Positions 27,836-37,863 of a DNA stretch of 64,000 bases are shown one piece after another (within the stretch, counting starts at the first letter, position 1; each line of letters starts with the position of its first letter). The stretch spans positions 96,515 through 160,514 of the forward strand of contig NZ_CABHWW010000039.1 of the NCBI RefSeq assembly GCF_902170305.1. The letters run 5' to 3'. The DNA comes from Yersinia alsatica. GTDB lineage: Bacteria; Pseudomonadota; Gammaproteobacteria; Enterobacterales; Enterobacteriaceae. The translations under genes and the position numbers were made by a program. The notes under the pieces are model-generated. The model made no database searches, was not told where the DNA came from, and was given only the letters and a program-made list of their open reading frames with translations.

Positions 27836-28641
27836 TGGAGCGTTATCAGCAGCTTTTCAAACAGTTGGCCGCCAAAAATGAAGGTGCTTTTGTTCCTTTC
27901 GTGCAATTAGGCGACCCGTCACCGGCAATATCATTAGATATTATTGATACCTTAATTGCCGCAGGTGCAGATGCTTTGGAGTTGGGTATTCCCTTCTCTG
28001 ATCCACTGGCGGATGGCCCAACCATTCAAAACGCGGCATTGCGGGCTTTTGCTGCAGGCGTGACGCCGGGTATCTGCTTTGAGATGCTGGCCGAGATCCG
28101 CAAAAAACATCCGACCATCCCTATTGGGCTGCTGATGTATGCAAATTTGGTATTCCACAACGGCATTGATACTTTCTATCAGCGCTGTGCCGAGGTGGGT
28201 GTCGACTCGGTTCTTATTGCTGACGTGCCATTTGAAGAGTCAGCCCCTTTCCGTGCGGCGGCATCCCGTTATGGCATTGCGCCAATCTTCATTTGTCCGC
28301 CCAATGCTGATGATGATTTATTGCGCGAGATCGCTTCTCATGGCCGTGGCTATACTTACTTGCTTTCGCGCGCGGGTGTAACCGGTGCAGAAAATCATGG
28401 TCATCTGCCGTTAAACCACTTGATTGATAAACTGCGTGAGTACCATGCAGCTCCGGCACTGCAAGGTTTCGGTATTTCCGAACCTGAGCAGGTGAAAGCC
28501 AGTTTAGCAGCGGGTGCCGCCGGGGCTATTTCTGGCTCCGCGATTGTAAAAATCATTGAAAATAATCTCTCGCAACCAGCCGAGATGTTGGCTCAGTTAT
28601 CGCGTTTTGTGACGGAAATGAAAGCCGCTACTCGTCTCTAG
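27835..28641 (+). CDS. trpA: Tryptophan synthase alpha subunit
   Basis: A 268-residue TIM-barrel enzyme that cleaves indole-3-glycerol phosphate and channels indole to TrpB. The catalytic Glu and Asp lie in [19 protein letters not shown]. Also present are VPFEESAPF, the [15 protein letters not shown] loop and the phosphate-binding [10 protein letters not shown] and GSAIVKIIE. It is the last gene of the trp operon, one base overlapping trpB, and is followed by a hairpin terminator. Confidence 0.97.
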   Translation: MERYQQLFKQLAAKNEGAFVPFVQLGDPSPAISLDIIDTLIAAGADALELGIPFSDPLADGPTIQNAALRAFAAGVTPGICFEMLAEIRKKHPTIPIGLLMYANLVFHNGIDTFYQRCAEVGVDSVLIADVPFEESAPFRAAASRYGIAPIFICPPNADDDLLREIASHGRGYTYLLSRAGVTGAENHGHLPLNHLIDKLREYHAAPALQGFGISEPEQVKASLAAGAAGAISGSAIVKIIENNLSQPAEMLAQLSRFVTEMKAATRL

Positions 28642-28649
28642 TGTTACCC

Positions 28650-28679
28650 AGCGCCTGAGGGTTTACCCTTTCGGGCGCT
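28650..28679 (+). terminator. trp operon terminator
   Basis: AGCGCC and GGGCGCT arms flank a loop that itself contains GGG/CCC pairing. A pyrimidine-rich TATTCTCTTCTTTT tail follows. It lies nine bases after the trpA stop. Confidence 0.7.
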
Positions 28680-28808
28680 ATATTCTCTTCTTTTCAAGCT
28701 GTTCCACGCCACTTATCTGCCGTTTATTTGAATAAAATTCATTCATAACCAATACTAATTACTGCGTAATACATGCCCTATGTCATCAATAAACATGGAG
28801 AGTCATTT

Positions 28809-29123
28809 ATGAAGATTTTCAAGACCTTTTCAGCTTTATGCATTGCAGTAATCATGGCGATGGCTGTCTCAGCCTGTGCACCCACCGCAAAGTCGGAAGG
28901 AACGGGGGGTTATCTGGATGACACCGTCGTCACCACTAAAGTGAAGTCAGCGCTGCTGGGTGAGAAGAATCTAAAATCGACTGAAATCAGTGTTGAGACT
29001 TTCAAAGGGCGGGTTCAGTTGAGTGGTTTTGTTAGCTCACGTCAGGATGCCAACCGCGCAGTACAGATCACCCGCACAGTACCAGGGGTGAAGTCTGTTA
29101 GTGATCAAATGCTTATCAGATAA
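28809..29123 (+). CDS. BON-domain lipoprotein
   Basis: A 104-residue protein with a lipoprotein signal peptide (MKIFKTFSALCIAVIMAMAV, then SAC-A with the lipid cysteine at residue 23) and one BON domain in the mature part (LDDTVVTTKVKSALL ... VSSRQDANRAVQI ... GVKSVSDQM). BON proteins such as OsmY and DolP sit in the periplasm or outer membrane and bind phospholipid or protect the envelope under stress. The ATG at 28809 follows GGAG; an upstream in-frame ATG at 28773 would add 12 residues without a signal-like character. It is a single gene with its own hairpin. Confidence 0.85.
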   Translation: MKIFKTFSALCIAVIMAMAVSACAPTAKSEGTGGYLDDTVVTTKVKSALLGEKNLKSTEISVETFKGRVQLSGFVSSRQDANRAVQITRTVPGVKSVSDQMLIR

Positions 29124-29133
29124 TTTAACGGTC

Positions 29134-29156
29134 GGAGGCGCATTGCTGCGCCTCCT
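29134..29156 (+). terminator. Terminator after the BON lipoprotein gene
   Basis: GGAGGCG and CGCCTCC arms with a short loop are followed by TTTGT, ten bases after the stop codon. Confidence 0.65.
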
Positions 29157-29180
29157 TTGTGACCCCATCCTGCCATACCC

Positions 29181-29395
<215 letters not shown>

Positions 29396-29396
29396 G

Positions 29397-30032
29397 TTAG
29401 AAACGATAACCCGCGCCAAACATAAACACCCACGGATCAAGACGAGTATGAATACTCTGCTCTTCACCACCCGCTTTGAATTTGACGTCAGTTTCGATGT
29501 TCATCCACCAGACAGACATATTCAGCATCCAGTTCTCGCTGACCATATAATCCAGGCCGGCTTGCCCTGCTACACCCCATGAATCTTTAACATTTAAATC
29601 CGTCAAACCGGCGGAACTGCCGGTGTTATTGAACTTCTCATCAAAGAACGTGGTGTAGTTCAGACCGATCCCCAGATACGGGCGCAGTTTGTCTTGTTTG
29701 TCACGGAAATAATATTGCGCCATTAGGGTCGGTGGCAATTGCTTAACTTCAGCAATGTCCCCGGTCGGCCCAAGGCCAATTTTGTGGCGGAACGGCGTAG
29801 CCGCCAGCAATTCTACCCCGATATTATCAGTAATGAGATAGCTGAAGGTCAGGCCCAACTGAGTATTGTTATCTGCCTTGAAGGAACCATAACCTAGAAC
29901 ATCATCAGACCCGGCATTTGGTCTGACAGTCGCCGTCCCTGCCCGGAAAATATAATCGCCTGCTTGATGTGCGCTTACCGCAGTCGATGCCAGAGTTGCT
30001 ACGGCTAACAATGCCAAAGTGACTTTTTTCAT
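29397..30032 (-). CDS. ompW: Outer membrane protein OmpW
   Basis: A 211-residue eight-stranded outer-membrane beta-barrel with a signal peptide (MKKVTLALLAVATLASTAVS-AHQAG). Family signatures include AGDYIFRAG, GVELLAATPFRH, LPPTLMAQYYF, YLGIGLNYTTFF and the terminal aromatic GAGYRF. OmpW forms a narrow hydrophobic channel and responds to oxygen, iron and stress in relatives. The ATG at 30032 is preferred over 30098 because the signal peptide begins there. Downstream ERIC-derived DNA abuts the stop. Confidence 0.95.
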   Translation of the reverse strand: MKKVTLALLAVATLASTAVSAHQAGDYIFRAGTATVRPNAGSDDVLGYGSFKADNNTQLGLTFSYLITDNIGVELLAATPFRHKIGLGPTGDIAEVKQLPPTLMAQYYFRDKQDKLRPYLGIGLNYTTFFDEKFNNTGSSAGLTDLNVKDSWGVAGQAGLDYMVSENWMLNMSVWWMNIETDVKFKAGGEEQSIHTRLDPWVFMFGAGYRF

Positions 30033-30329
30033 TATCCATTCCATTTGTAGGTATATTCGCGAACAGAATATACCTACAAATGAGTATTCATGATCCAATA
30101 GAGATCACACCTTTCGTAACAAATTGAATAAATCCTAAATTAAGTAAGGTTATTTAATTCCTTAATAACATTGAAATTGATCTGGATCATAAATGGGCAC
30201 TTCACATTAAATCGTATTAATACGCATTGATGAAAAAGAGAACAGTGGTCATGCTGCTATGCTTGGATGTCGTATGTGTGAAATCGTGATCGGTTGGCTG
30301 TTTACTTTGTAAGGAGCAGTAGATTAAAG

Positions 30330-30737
30330 ATGAGCGCTGAAATTAATCCCTGTGTGAACTGTGGTGCCTGCTGTGCCTATTTTCGGGTGTCATTCTATTG
30401 GGCTGAGGCCCAAGAAGGTGGCGGCACCGTTCCTAATGCCATGACTGAGCAAGTCACTCCCTTTATCAGCTGCATGTCTGGCACCAACAGCAAATCCCCC
30501 CGTTGTGCCGCCCTGCAAGGAGAGGTCGGTCAGTCTGTTTCCTGCTCAATCTATGGTGATCGACCGCCTCCTTGCCATGAATTTGAACGTTCAGGTGAAA
30601 CAGGCGTGCGCAATCCACATTGTGATCGCGCCCGCGCCCACTATGGTTTGCCACCGTTACCTATTGATAACATCCAGATAATTAGATTAGAAGAAATCGG
30701 TCATTGGCCTATCACGGGATCCCATAGCGCCCCATAA
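30330..30737 (+). CDS. YkgJ-type cysteine cluster protein
   Basis: A 135-residue protein of the putative zinc/iron-chelating CxxCxxCC family. The cluster is visible at the start ([13 protein letters not shown]), with further Cys at ISCMSG, PRCAAL, VSCSIY, PPCHEF and PHCDRA. Probably a soluble metal-binding protein; no reaction is established. The ATG at 30330 begins [14 protein letters not shown] is present but 13 bases away, so an earlier start cannot be excluded. It is followed after 51 bases by yciC. Confidence 0.82.
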   Translation: MSAEINPCVNCGACCAYFRVSFYWAEAQEGGGTVPNAMTEQVTPFISCMSGTNSKSPRCAALQGEVGQSVSCSIYGDRPPPCHEFERSGETGVRNPHCDRARAHYGLPPLPIDNIQIIRLEEIGHWPITGSHSAP

Positions 30738-30788
30738 CAAGGTATAATCATTGGCTAAGCGCTATTTTTTCGATCCCAAGGAGCTTTC

Positions 30789-31556
30789 ATGCCTATCACG
30801 GCTAACACTTTATACCGTGACAGTTTTAACTTTTTACGTAATCAGCTGCCGGCCATCCTGTTACTGGCTTTGCTGACTGCGTTCATTACCGTCATGCTGA
30901 ATCAGGCATTTATCCCTGGTACAGAACAACTGAGTATTTTGAGTGCCTCAGAAAGTGATTTTGCGTCATCAGGGAATATCAGCATTCGGGATATGGTGGC
31001 GCAACTGACACCAGAGCAACAAATAGTGCTGCTCAAAGTCTCTGCCGCAGCAACCTTTTCCGCATTAGTGGGCAATGTGCTATTAGTCGGTGGGATGCTA
31101 ACGCTGATGTCGATGGTATCAATGGGGCGTCGTGTTAGCGCATTGCAGGCCATTGGTATTTCTGTGCCTATTTTGCCTCGCTTACTGTTACTGATGTTTA
31201 TTGGCACGTTGCTAATCCAGTTAGGATTAATGCTCTTCATCGTGCCCGGTATCGCCATTGCGGTGGCGCTTTCATTATCGCCGGTTATCGTGACCACTGA
31301 AAAAATAGGCGTTTTTGCCGCCATAAAGGCGAGTTCTAAACTGGCCTTTGCCAATGTGCGGTTAATTATCCCTGCCATGATGTTGTGGATAGCGGCTAAA
31401 TTAGTGTTGCTGTATCTGGTCAATCACTTGACCGCATTGCCAGCACCTATTGCCAGTGTCATTTTAAGTGCACTGAGTAATCTGGTTTCTGCATTATTGC
31501 TGGTTTACCTGTTCCGCTTATATATGTTGCTGCGTCCAACCGATGCTAGCGCCTAA
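30789..31556 (+). CDS. yciC: YciC family inner-membrane protein (UPF0259)
   Basis: A 255-residue integral membrane protein with about six hydrophobic segments (for example [20 protein letters not shown] and [14 protein letters not shown]). It matches YciC by length, sequence and position next to yciB and ompW. Function is unknown. AAGGAGC precedes the ATG at the normal distance. A bidirectional terminator separates it from the convergent SulP gene. Confidence 0.9.
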   Translation: MPITANTLYRDSFNFLRNQLPAILLLALLTAFITVMLNQAFIPGTEQLSILSASESDFASSGNISIRDMVAQLTPEQQIVLLKVSAAATFSALVGNVLLVGGMLTLMSMVSMGRRVSALQAIGISVPILPRLLLLMFIGTLLIQLGLMLFIVPGIAIAVALSLSPVIVTTEKIGVFAAIKASSKLAFANVRLIIPAMMLWIAAKLVLLYLVNHLTALPAPIASVILSALSNLVSALLLVYLFRLYMLLRPTDASA

Positions 31557-31578
31557 ATATCGACTCAGATAGAACCAT

Positions 31579-31602
31579 AAAAAGGGCCATTACGGCCCTT
31601 TT
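31579..31602. terminator. Bidirectional terminator between yciC and the SulP gene
   Basis: AAAAGGGCC and GGCCCTTTT arms around ATTAC lie between two convergent genes. Confidence 0.8.
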
Positions 31603-31649
31603 CTAGTTTTAAATCTTTTCTATTGACGTTCGATGATAACGAATGCCCA

Positions 31650-33398
31650 TCAGTTAACTTCAGGCTCGCCACCCTCTACTGACTCTTGTTTTTCTGGTTC
31701 TTGCTTCTCGGCCACTCGCTGTTTACTTTGAATCAGCTTAAGGGCCAGATACAGATCGGGAACCAAGATCAAATCTTCATCATGGCTTTTTAGCCGATTA
31801 ATTCGGAACCAGCGCGTCAACTCAGTCCGTCGTCCGGCTAATATCAGCTTAATATTGCGCTGTTTCAAATCACGTTTAAGTTCGTCAATGGCGGCCAGCA
31901 CACTGATATCAGCATAGGTAAAGCTGGCAACAGCATCGATAACGACCCAATCCGCCGGATGCGGCGTGCTATCAACCAGATTCAAAATTCGCCGCTTGAA
32001 ATAGGCCACATTGAAATAGGTCAATGGCGAATTAAAGCGATACATCATGACACCGGATACCGGCTTAATACCATTACCGCTACGCATTGAATGGATCATG
32101 CCGTCCGCGTTAACCCCCAATAACTGCTCAGTCGGGCGGAATACGGTACGCAGGAATTGTAATAACCCGAGTAACACGGCTAAGCCAATGCCGCTAATCA
32201 CCCCGACTAACACCACGCTGATAAAGGTAAAAAGCGCCAGATAGAAAGCTTGAGTGTTGCGTTTACGTAACTGCCATAGGCTCCTGAACCCCAGCAATGA
32301 CCAAGCGGCATAAATCAGCACCACGCCCAATGCCGCGATAGGAATAAATTGCAGTGGACGCGTTAGAAACAGCAGCACCATCGCAATAACCAATGCTGCA
32401 ATAATAGAAACCAACTGGCTCTTGCCATTATTGGCATCATTCACTGCGGTGCGAGTACTGGCTCCGCTGATAGCAAACCCTTGAGACAAGGCCGAGACGA
32501 TATTGGTGATACCCAATGCGCGCAGTTCGACATCGGCATCAACCTCATAACCATTCTTGGCGGCAAAACTACGCGCCGTCAGCATCATGCTAACAAAACT
32601 CACTACAGCCAAGTTGAGTGCGGGGATAACCATGTCACGCAGCAGGCCCGGTTGGAAATCAGGCCAATGCACCATAGGCAGACCACCTTCAAATCCGCCG
32701 ACGATAGAGACACCAAATTGCTGCATATTGGCGGCCCACGAAACAAAGGTAGCAATGACAATCGCCAACAGCGGCGCAGGCCAGTTGGGCCTTAACCACT
32801 TAACGCCATACAGTACCACCAGCGTCAGTAGCGAGATGGCCACGGTTGGCAAATGGGTATTCATCAAATTATGTGGCAGCGCCAACACCCGCTCAATCAG
32901 CTGCGGTGGGCGGGTCATAAAGCCAAAAACCTTACCGAGTTGGTCAACGATGATGGTAATGGCAACCCCATTAAGCAACCCGGTCAGTATTGGCCGCGAT
33001 AATAAATCCGCCAATGCGCCCAGTTTGAAACGGCTGGCCACCAAGCACCATGTCCCCATCATCAATGTCATCATGATCGTGAGTTGCCAGTGCACTTCAC
33101 TATTACCGGCAGCCAGCGGTGCTACTACCGCGGCGATCACCGCACAAGTGGCGGCATCAGGCCCAACAATCAATTGTCGCGATGAGCCAAAAAATGCATA
33201 TGCAATCATCGGCAAAATACACGAATACAACCCCACTGCGGCACTGACACCGGTCAATTCGGCATAAGCGATGGCAATGGGTAATGCCACAGCGGCGACG
33301 GATAAGCCCGCTCTGACATCTGGCTTGAACCAGTCGCGTTCATAAGCCATTAATTGGGTCAAACCCGGCATCCAATACCGGAGTGATTTTCTCTGCAT
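31650..33398 (-). CDS. SulP-family anion transporter with STAS domain
   Basis: A 582-residue inner-membrane permease of the SulP (SLC26) family. An N-terminal transport domain with many hydrophobic helices begins WFKPDVRAGLSVAAVALPIA. From about residue 440 a cytoplasmic STAS domain follows (GVMMYRFNSPLTYFNVAYF ... DWVVIDAVASFTYADISVL). SulP proteins carry sulfate, bicarbonate or dicarboxylates; the substrate cannot be told here. The E. coli relative DauA takes C4-dicarboxylates, but orthology is not established. The ATG at 33398 has GGAG at good spacing, which outweighs the longer frame to 33440. It is inserted between yciC and yciB relative to E. coli. Confidence 0.88.
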   Translation of the reverse strand: MQRKSLRYWMPGLTQLMAYERDWFKPDVRAGLSVAAVALPIAIAYAELTGVSAAVGLYSCILPMIAYAFFGSSRQLIVGPDAATCAVIAAVVAPLAAGNSEVHWQLTIMMTLMMGTWCLVASRFKLGALADLLSRPILTGLLNGVAITIIVDQLGKVFGFMTRPPQLIERVLALPHNLMNTHLPTVAISLLTLVVLYGVKWLRPNWPAPLLAIVIATFVSWAANMQQFGVSIVGGFEGGLPMVHWPDFQPGLLRDMVIPALNLAVVSFVSMMLTARSFAAKNGYEVDADVELRALGITNIVSALSQGFAISGASTRTAVNDANNGKSQLVSIIAALVIAMVLLFLTRPLQFIPIAALGVVLIYAAWSLLGFRSLWQLRKRNTQAFYLALFTFISVVLVGVISGIGLAVLLGLLQFLRTVFRPTEQLLGVNADGMIHSMRSGNGIKPVSGVMMYRFNSPLTYFNVAYFKRRILNLVDSTPHPADWVVIDAVASFTYADISVLAAIDELKRDLKQRNIKLILAGRRTELTRWFRINRLKSHDEDLILVPDLYLALKLIQSKQRVAEKQEPEKQESVEGGEPEVN

Positions 33399-33627
33399 AG
33401 TTACTCCACAAGCTTTAACCCAATATTCACTACGTATCATGCTGGGTTAACGCATGACTGGCAATATACAGACAAAATCTGTTACTTGTTTATCGTAAGT
33501 TTCTGCAAATTCCACTGGCAGAGCGCGCATTCCGGCAGATAATTAAGGATAATAGTGTTTTACCGCTGGTACCCTCACCGCACTGAATCCGGTATAGTCG
33601 GGCGGTGTACAAATGATGGATTGATTC

Positions 33628-34170
33628 ATGAAGCAACTTTTAGATTTTCTCCCATTGGTCGTATTTTTCGTTTTCTACAAGATGTATGACATTTTTGTCG
33701 CCTCAGGGGCGTTGATCGTCGCAACATTGCTGGCATTGGCCTTTACTTGGGTCAAATATCGCAAAGTAGAAAAAATGACATTGGTTACCGCCATTATGGT
33801 GCTGGTATTCGGTACCCTAACACTGGCATTCCACAGTGACTTATTCATTAAGTGGAAAGTAACGGTGCTGTATGTGCTGTTCGCTGCTGCGCTGTTAATC
33901 AGCCAGTGGTTTATGAAAAAACCATTGATTCAGCGAATGCTGGGCAAAGAACTGACATTACCTGATGCAGTGTGGTCAACGCTGAATATGTCTTGGGCCA
34001 TCTTCTTCTTGGCCTGCGGCCTGCTGAACATCTATGTCGCATTCTGGTTACCGCAAGATATCTGGGTGAATTTTAAAGTCTTTGGCTTAACCGCACTAAC
34101 GTTGGTATTCACCCTAATCAGTGGGGTTTATATTTACCGACACATGCCAGAAGAACAGAAAAAGTCGTAA
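33628..34170 (+). CDS. yciB: Inner-membrane-spanning protein YciB (septation protein A)
   Basis: A 180-residue membrane protein with about five transmembrane helices, starting [20 protein letters not shown], the hallmark of YciB/IspZ. In E. coli it affects envelope integrity and cell shape together with DcrB and interacts with elongation and division proteins. Length and position before yciA are typical. Followed by yciA after 93 bases. Confidence 0.95.
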   Translation: MKQLLDFLPLVVFFVFYKMYDIFVASGALIVATLLALAFTWVKYRKVEKMTLVTAIMVLVFGTLTLAFHSDLFIKWKVTVLYVLFAAALLISQWFMKKPLIQRMLGKELTLPDAVWSTLNMSWAIFFLACGLLNIYVAFWLPQDIWVNFKVFGLTALTLVFTLISGVYIYRHMPEEQKKS

Positions 34171-34263
34171 CTTTAACGATTACCCCGCTAATAAATGAAG
34201 TATTTGCTGCCCACTGACCTTCCAGTGGGCTATTCCAGGTGAGCAGATTTTTAGTAGGCAGAG

Positions 34264-34713
34264 ATGACTCAGGAACAATTATCACCTCGCGGTGAGCAAT
34301 CATTACCTAACGGTGAATTGGTACTCCGTACCCTTGCAATGCCCGCTGACACTAATGCCAATGGGGATATATTTGGCGGCTGGTTGATGTCGCAAATGGA
34401 TATCGGCGGTGCTATTCAAGCAAAAGAGATAGCGCAGGGGCGTGTTGTCACGGTACGTGTTGACGGGATGACATTCCTCAAGCCCGTAGCGGTGGGTGAT
34501 GTCGTATGCTGCTATGCCCGCTGTATCAAGACTGGCCGCAGCTCTATTACTATCAATATCGAAGTCTGGGTGAAAAAAGTCTCTTCCGAGCCTATCGGTC
34601 AGCGCTATCGCGCAACTGAAGCGGTCTTCACCTATGTCGCTGTGGATGATGCCGGTAAAGCCCGCGCCTTACCAAATGGCCGCGGTAATTTTGAGGTCGG
34701 TGCGACGCAGTAG
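34264..34713 (+). CDS. yciA: Acyl-CoA thioesterase YciA
   Basis: A 149-residue hotdog-fold thioesterase. The family signature ADTNANGDIFGGWLMSQMD is near residues 27-45 and contains the Asn and Asp used in hydrolysis. The second conserved stretch VVTVRVDGMTFLKPV and the GRSSITI strand are present. It cleaves a broad range of acyl-CoAs in the cytoplasm. It probably shares a transcript with yciB. A terminator shared with tonB follows. Confidence 0.95.
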   Translation: MTQEQLSPRGEQSLPNGELVLRTLAMPADTNANGDIFGGWLMSQMDIGGAIQAKEIAQGRVVTVRVDGMTFLKPVAVGDVVCCYARCIKTGRSSITINIEVWVKKVSSEPIGQRYRATEAVFTYVAVDDAGKARALPNGRGNFEVGATQ

Positions 34714-34737
34714 TCGCTAACCGGGCTCTGCCGATGC

Positions 34738-34766
34738 AAAAAGGGTCGCGTTAAAGCGACCCTTTT
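34738..34766. terminator. Bidirectional terminator between yciA and tonB
   Basis: AAAAGGGTCGC and GCGACCCTTTT arms around GTTAAA form a strong symmetrical hairpin between convergent genes. Confidence 0.85.
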
Positions 34767-34811
34767 CTATTGTGCTGACTAAATCATGTTTTGAACCAGA
34801 GCTTTGATGCT

Positions 34812-35567
34812 TTAGTTCATCTCCATGTTGCCACCAATCTTGAACACGATGGTCGTGACATAATCTTTGGCAGCAACTGCTTCAAACCGCCATTTACGCA
34901 TAACCTGCTTCACCTCACGCTCAAAGGTATTGCGCGGAGTCGCTTCCAAGATACGTACATTTGTCACACGGCCATTTTCATCGATGTCGTATTGCACTTT
35001 AACCTGCCCTTCAACCCCCAAGGCCAAGGCGCGGGCGGGATAAGTCGGTTTCGCCTTACTCAGTGCTTTTGGCCCTGCTGATGTTGATGCCCCCGGCACT
35101 GATGCCTTAGGTGCCGATTTTACCGGCGCATTGTTAGCAACCAGCGCAGGCTCATCAGATTTAAAGGGTTTGTCATCCGGTGGCGCCACTGTTTTCTTAA
35201 CATCGGGCTTCTTCACTTCCGGTTTTTTCACTTCTTTTTTCACCGGTTTAGGTTTTGGCTTAGGTTTCACCGGTTCAGGTATTGCAACGGGCACCGGCTC
35301 TGGCAACACCTCAGGCTCTGGTGGTGCCTCTTCAACCGGTTCAGGCTCGGGTTCTGCCTGTGGTTCCGCCGCCGCAGGTTGTGGGGCGGCAAAAGTGGCG
35401 ATATTGACCATAGTGACAGCAAGCGGCGCGTCCTCGATTTCCGGCTGTTCTCGCATTTGCTCGACTGAAACGTATAGCAATGCCGCAACTACGCTGCCAT
35501 GTAGCCCTACTGAAAGTGCGATTGGCCATGTAAGGCGTCGACCCAGAAAAAATTTATTTAGCTGCAT
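34812..35567 (-). CDS. tonB: Energy-transducing protein TonB
   Basis: A 251-residue periplasm-spanning protein that passes ExbBD energy to outer-membrane iron and cobalamin receptors. The N-terminal anchor ([20 protein letters not shown]) carries the SxxxH motif with Ser19 and His23. Residues of about 58-125 are Pro-Glu then Pro-Lys repeats that bridge the periplasm. The C-terminal domain (about 165-251) has [16 protein letters not shown] and ends in a hydrophobic strand. It lies alone between convergent yciA and divergent yciI. Iron control by Fur is expected. Confidence 0.96.
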   Translation of the reverse strand: MQLNKFFLGRRLTWPIALSVGLHGSVVAALLYVSVEQMREQPEIEDAPLAVTMVNIATFAAPQPAAAEPQAEPEPEPVEEAPPEPEVLPEPVPVAIPEPVKPKPKPKPVKKEVKKPEVKKPDVKKTVAPPDDKPFKSDEPALVANNAPVKSAPKASVPGASTSAGPKALSKAKPTYPARALALGVEGQVKVQYDIDENGRVTNVRILEATPRNTFEREVKQVMRKWRFEAVAAKDYVTTIVFKIGGNMEMN

Positions 35568-35713
35568 AATAATTCACTGTCCTCTGATGCAGCTAAGTTT
35601 AAATGCAAATAGCAATCATATTCAATAAGCATCTGCAAACTATCTCATCAATAGGCCTTAAATGATGTTTTAAGCGGCAATATCAACGGAATGACACTTT
35701 CTATTTACGGTTA

Positions 35714-35736
35714 GTTATCATTTTATTTCATTATCA
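35714..35736. promoter_or_regulatory. Possible Fur site in the tonB-yciI intergenic region
   Basis: On the minus strand the segment reads GATAATGAAATAAAATGATA, which fits overlapping GATAAT-type hexamers of a Fur box. A weaker candidate lies nearer to tonB around 35605-35625. Regulation is known for tonB in relatives; the exact site here is inferred. Confidence 0.4.
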
Positions 35737-35850
35737 ATTACCAGTGTATTCCGCGATTTTCCCCTTTACACCCATGATTGAATTTAGCAATGGAACGTGC
35801 TGTTATGGAATACCGAGCCAATATCATGATAATGATTTTAAAGGTGAAAC

Positions 35851-36147
35851 ATGCTTTATGTAATCTTTGCTACCGATATCCCTGACTCACTTGAAAAGCG
35901 TCTATCCGTGCGCCCTGCGCATCTGGCTCGCTTACAAGCATTGCAGGACCAAGGGCGCTTACTGACCGCGGGCCCAAACCCCGCCATTGACAGTGCCGAC
36001 CCAGGTGCTGCCGGGTTCAGCGGTTCAACGGTGATTGCTGAATTCGCCTCACAACAAGAGGCTGAAGCTTGGGCCGAACAAGACCCTTATGTGGCCGCTG
36101 GCGTGTACCAGTCGGTTATTATCAAACCTTATAAGCGGGTATTCTGA
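35851..36147 (+). CDS. yciI: YciI-like protein
   Basis: A 98-residue YCII-domain protein with a ferredoxin-like fold, starting [18 protein letters not shown]. The conserved His (RPAHLARL) and Asp residues of the proposed active site are present. The family has been suggested to include dehydrochlorinase-like enzymes, but the function of YciI is unknown. Position next to tonB agrees with E. coli. In E. coli kch and cls follow; here three other genes intervene. Confidence 0.93.
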   Translation: MLYVIFATDIPDSLEKRLSVRPAHLARLQALQDQGRLLTAGPNPAIDSADPGAAGFSGSTVIAEFASQQEAEAWAEQDPYVAAGVYQSVIIKPYKRVF

Positions 36148-36359
36148 CAACATGCTTAGCGGGCCGCCATGCTAGCCATGCTAGCATCGTGGCAGCCCAC
36201 AGAAAAATGGCTTATCGTCTTTCAATCCAGCCCCTCGCTCCGCGCAATTACATCTATTTAAGTATCTTTACTTATACTTACCGTGAATCATTGTCTAATA
36301 AATTATCGATTTCTCTCTTGAGATATTGAGCTATTTTGTTAAACGCGGAGATGAAAACT

Positions 36360-36626
36360 ATGCAGTGTCCAGTATGCAAAGATACCCAATTGGTAATGTC
36401 TGAACGTAAAAGCATTGAGATTGATTACTGCCCAAATTGCCGTGGGGTCTGGCTGGATCGCGGAGAGCTTGATAAAATCATTGAAAAATCAGTAGAAAGT
36501 GAGCCTGCAACTGCCTCTTATTCTGAGCCTAGAGACCGTGAACGTCATCATGACCGTGATAACCACGGATACGCAAAACCTAAGCATTACAAGAAGAAAA
36601 GTTTTCTATCAGAATTATTTGATTAA
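36360..36626 (+). CDS. TFIIB-type zinc-ribbon protein
   Basis: An 88-residue protein with an N-terminal zinc ribbon: MQCPVCKD supplies CxxC, and DYCPNCRGVWLDRGEL supplies the second CxxC in the form typical of the zf-TFIIB family. The C-terminal part is rich in His, Arg, Asp and Lys (RERHHDRDNHGYAKPKH), perhaps for metal or nucleic-acid contact. The ATG at 36360 has GGAG eleven bases upstream. The in-frame ATG at 36351 is too close to it. Function unknown. Confidence 0.8.
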   Translation: MQCPVCKDTQLVMSERKSIEIDYCPNCRGVWLDRGELDKIIEKSVESEPATASYSEPRDRERHHDRDNHGYAKPKHYKKKSFLSELFD

Positions 36627-36701
36627 TTGAATTGATAAATACCATTAATCCACACAATACGCCTGGGTTCAGGCGTATTTGATTGACTTCTCTGCGCCCC
36701 A

Positions 36702-36965
36702 CTACACTTTGTAGTGTTTCAACCAATGATCTTCGCAAGCTTCCACCGCTTTATCCAGCATGTGTGCAGGTGATTTTAATATCATATGGTCTTTTCTTAC
36801 CCATACAGGATAAGTATGTTTCCCGGCAGCAATCACTTGTTCAGAATAAATAGCAGCGTGGTATATCAGCTCAGACTCTTCACAATAAATCTCATATTTA
36901 TACAGTGCGGTACTGGTTTTTAAATCCCCGAAGAATACTGTTTTAGCCAGTTTATATTGAGACAT
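36702..36965 (-). CDS. Small conserved-type hypothetical protein
   Basis: An 87-residue soluble protein of unknown family (MSQYKLAKTVFFGDLKTSTA start, HWLKHYKV end) with balanced charged and aromatic residues and no signal. AAAGG is nine bases before the ATG. It faces the zinc-ribbon gene. The reading frame looks genuine by composition, but no function can be assigned. Confidence 0.6.
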   Translation of the reverse strand: MSQYKLAKTVFFGDLKTSTALYKYEIYCEESELIYHAAIYSEQVIAAGKHTYPVWVRKDHMILKSPAHMLDKAVEACEDHWLKHYKV

Positions 36966-37140
36966 GAACGATAGCCTTTGCTGTAATAGGGATTATATCA
37001 TCCACTGAACGGCAACATATAACTGTGATACCCACAGCAAAAGCCTGCTAAGTTGATGTCCTGTCGATATAATTTGGCTTTTCTCTCGCAGAGGACCGTC
37101 ATTTGACGGTGATTAATGCTGGGCTAATATCGCAGTAAAT

Positions 37141-37863
37141 CTATCTGATATTGGCATACTCATAGCGCAATGGAAGATGATTGAGTTCATCCAATACCAC
37201 CGAGCTAAATAAGTAACCTTGCATGGCATCAACGCCCATATTGGCAAGCTGATTAAACTGCTGATGAGTTTCGACCCCTTCAACAACAACATTCTGACAA
37301 TGGTCACGTAGACGTATCACCAGATTGTCAAAGGTGACACTCCCAGCCCATTGCCAGTAAAAATGCTTGTCAATTTTTACACATTCGAAGAAGTCACTTG
37401 CCGCTGCCGCGATGTGAGCATTGCCGCTGCCAAAGTCATCCAGCCACAAGCAATATCGTTTAGCCAGCTTACTTAATGGTGTATTCCTCGCCCCTTCACT
37501 GAGATTGGGAAAGCTCTCCATTATCTCCAGCCGGATAAAGGGCATTGAGCTCAATAATGCGATGACACTCTCGTCACAAAGCACCGCTTGCGTCATATCA
37601 AAATCTATATTTATTGAGAGTATTATTTGATGTTCAATAAACCATTTCTGCTGTTTTTTTACTGCAGATAATTGGTCATACAACAAGGTTGCCTTCATCT
37701 GCGCATTAAGTTGATGCAAGAAACGTTCGGTATAAATAGGCGATTTAAAAGAGCTCGTCGTGAACCGACTCAATAACTCTACTGCAAATAATTTACCATT
37801 ACGTTTGTAAACCGGCTCACAGATAAAAGTGCAATCGACTGCAATGTTTAGCCTGCTATCCAC
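37141..37863 (-). CDS. EAL-domain cyclic-di-GMP phosphodiesterase
   Basis: A 240-residue stand-alone EAL domain without sensor, GGDEF or membrane part. Active-site elements are kept: the first Glu in AVELLSRF (ELL in place of EAL), Asn in SINID, Glu in RLEIMES, the Asp pair in LDDFGSG, Lys in CVKIDKHF, and Glu in VEGVETHQQF. It should therefore hydrolyse cyclic-di-GMP. It is close in size and organisation to PdeH (YhjH) of E. coli, which permits motility, but orthology is unproven. The start is a GTG at 37863 with AAGGA upstream. Confidence 0.82.
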   Translation of the reverse strand: MDSRLNIAVDCTFICEPVYKRNGKLFAVELLSRFTTSSFKSPIYTERFLHQLNAQMKATLLYDQLSAVKKQQKWFIEHQIILSINIDFDMTQAVLCDESVIALLSSMPFIRLEIMESFPNLSEGARNTPLSKLAKRYCLWLDDFGSGNAHIAAAASDFFECVKIDKHFYWQWAGSVTFDNLVIRLRDHCQNVVVEGVETHQQFNQLANMGVDAMQGYLFSSVVLDELNHLPLRYEYANIR

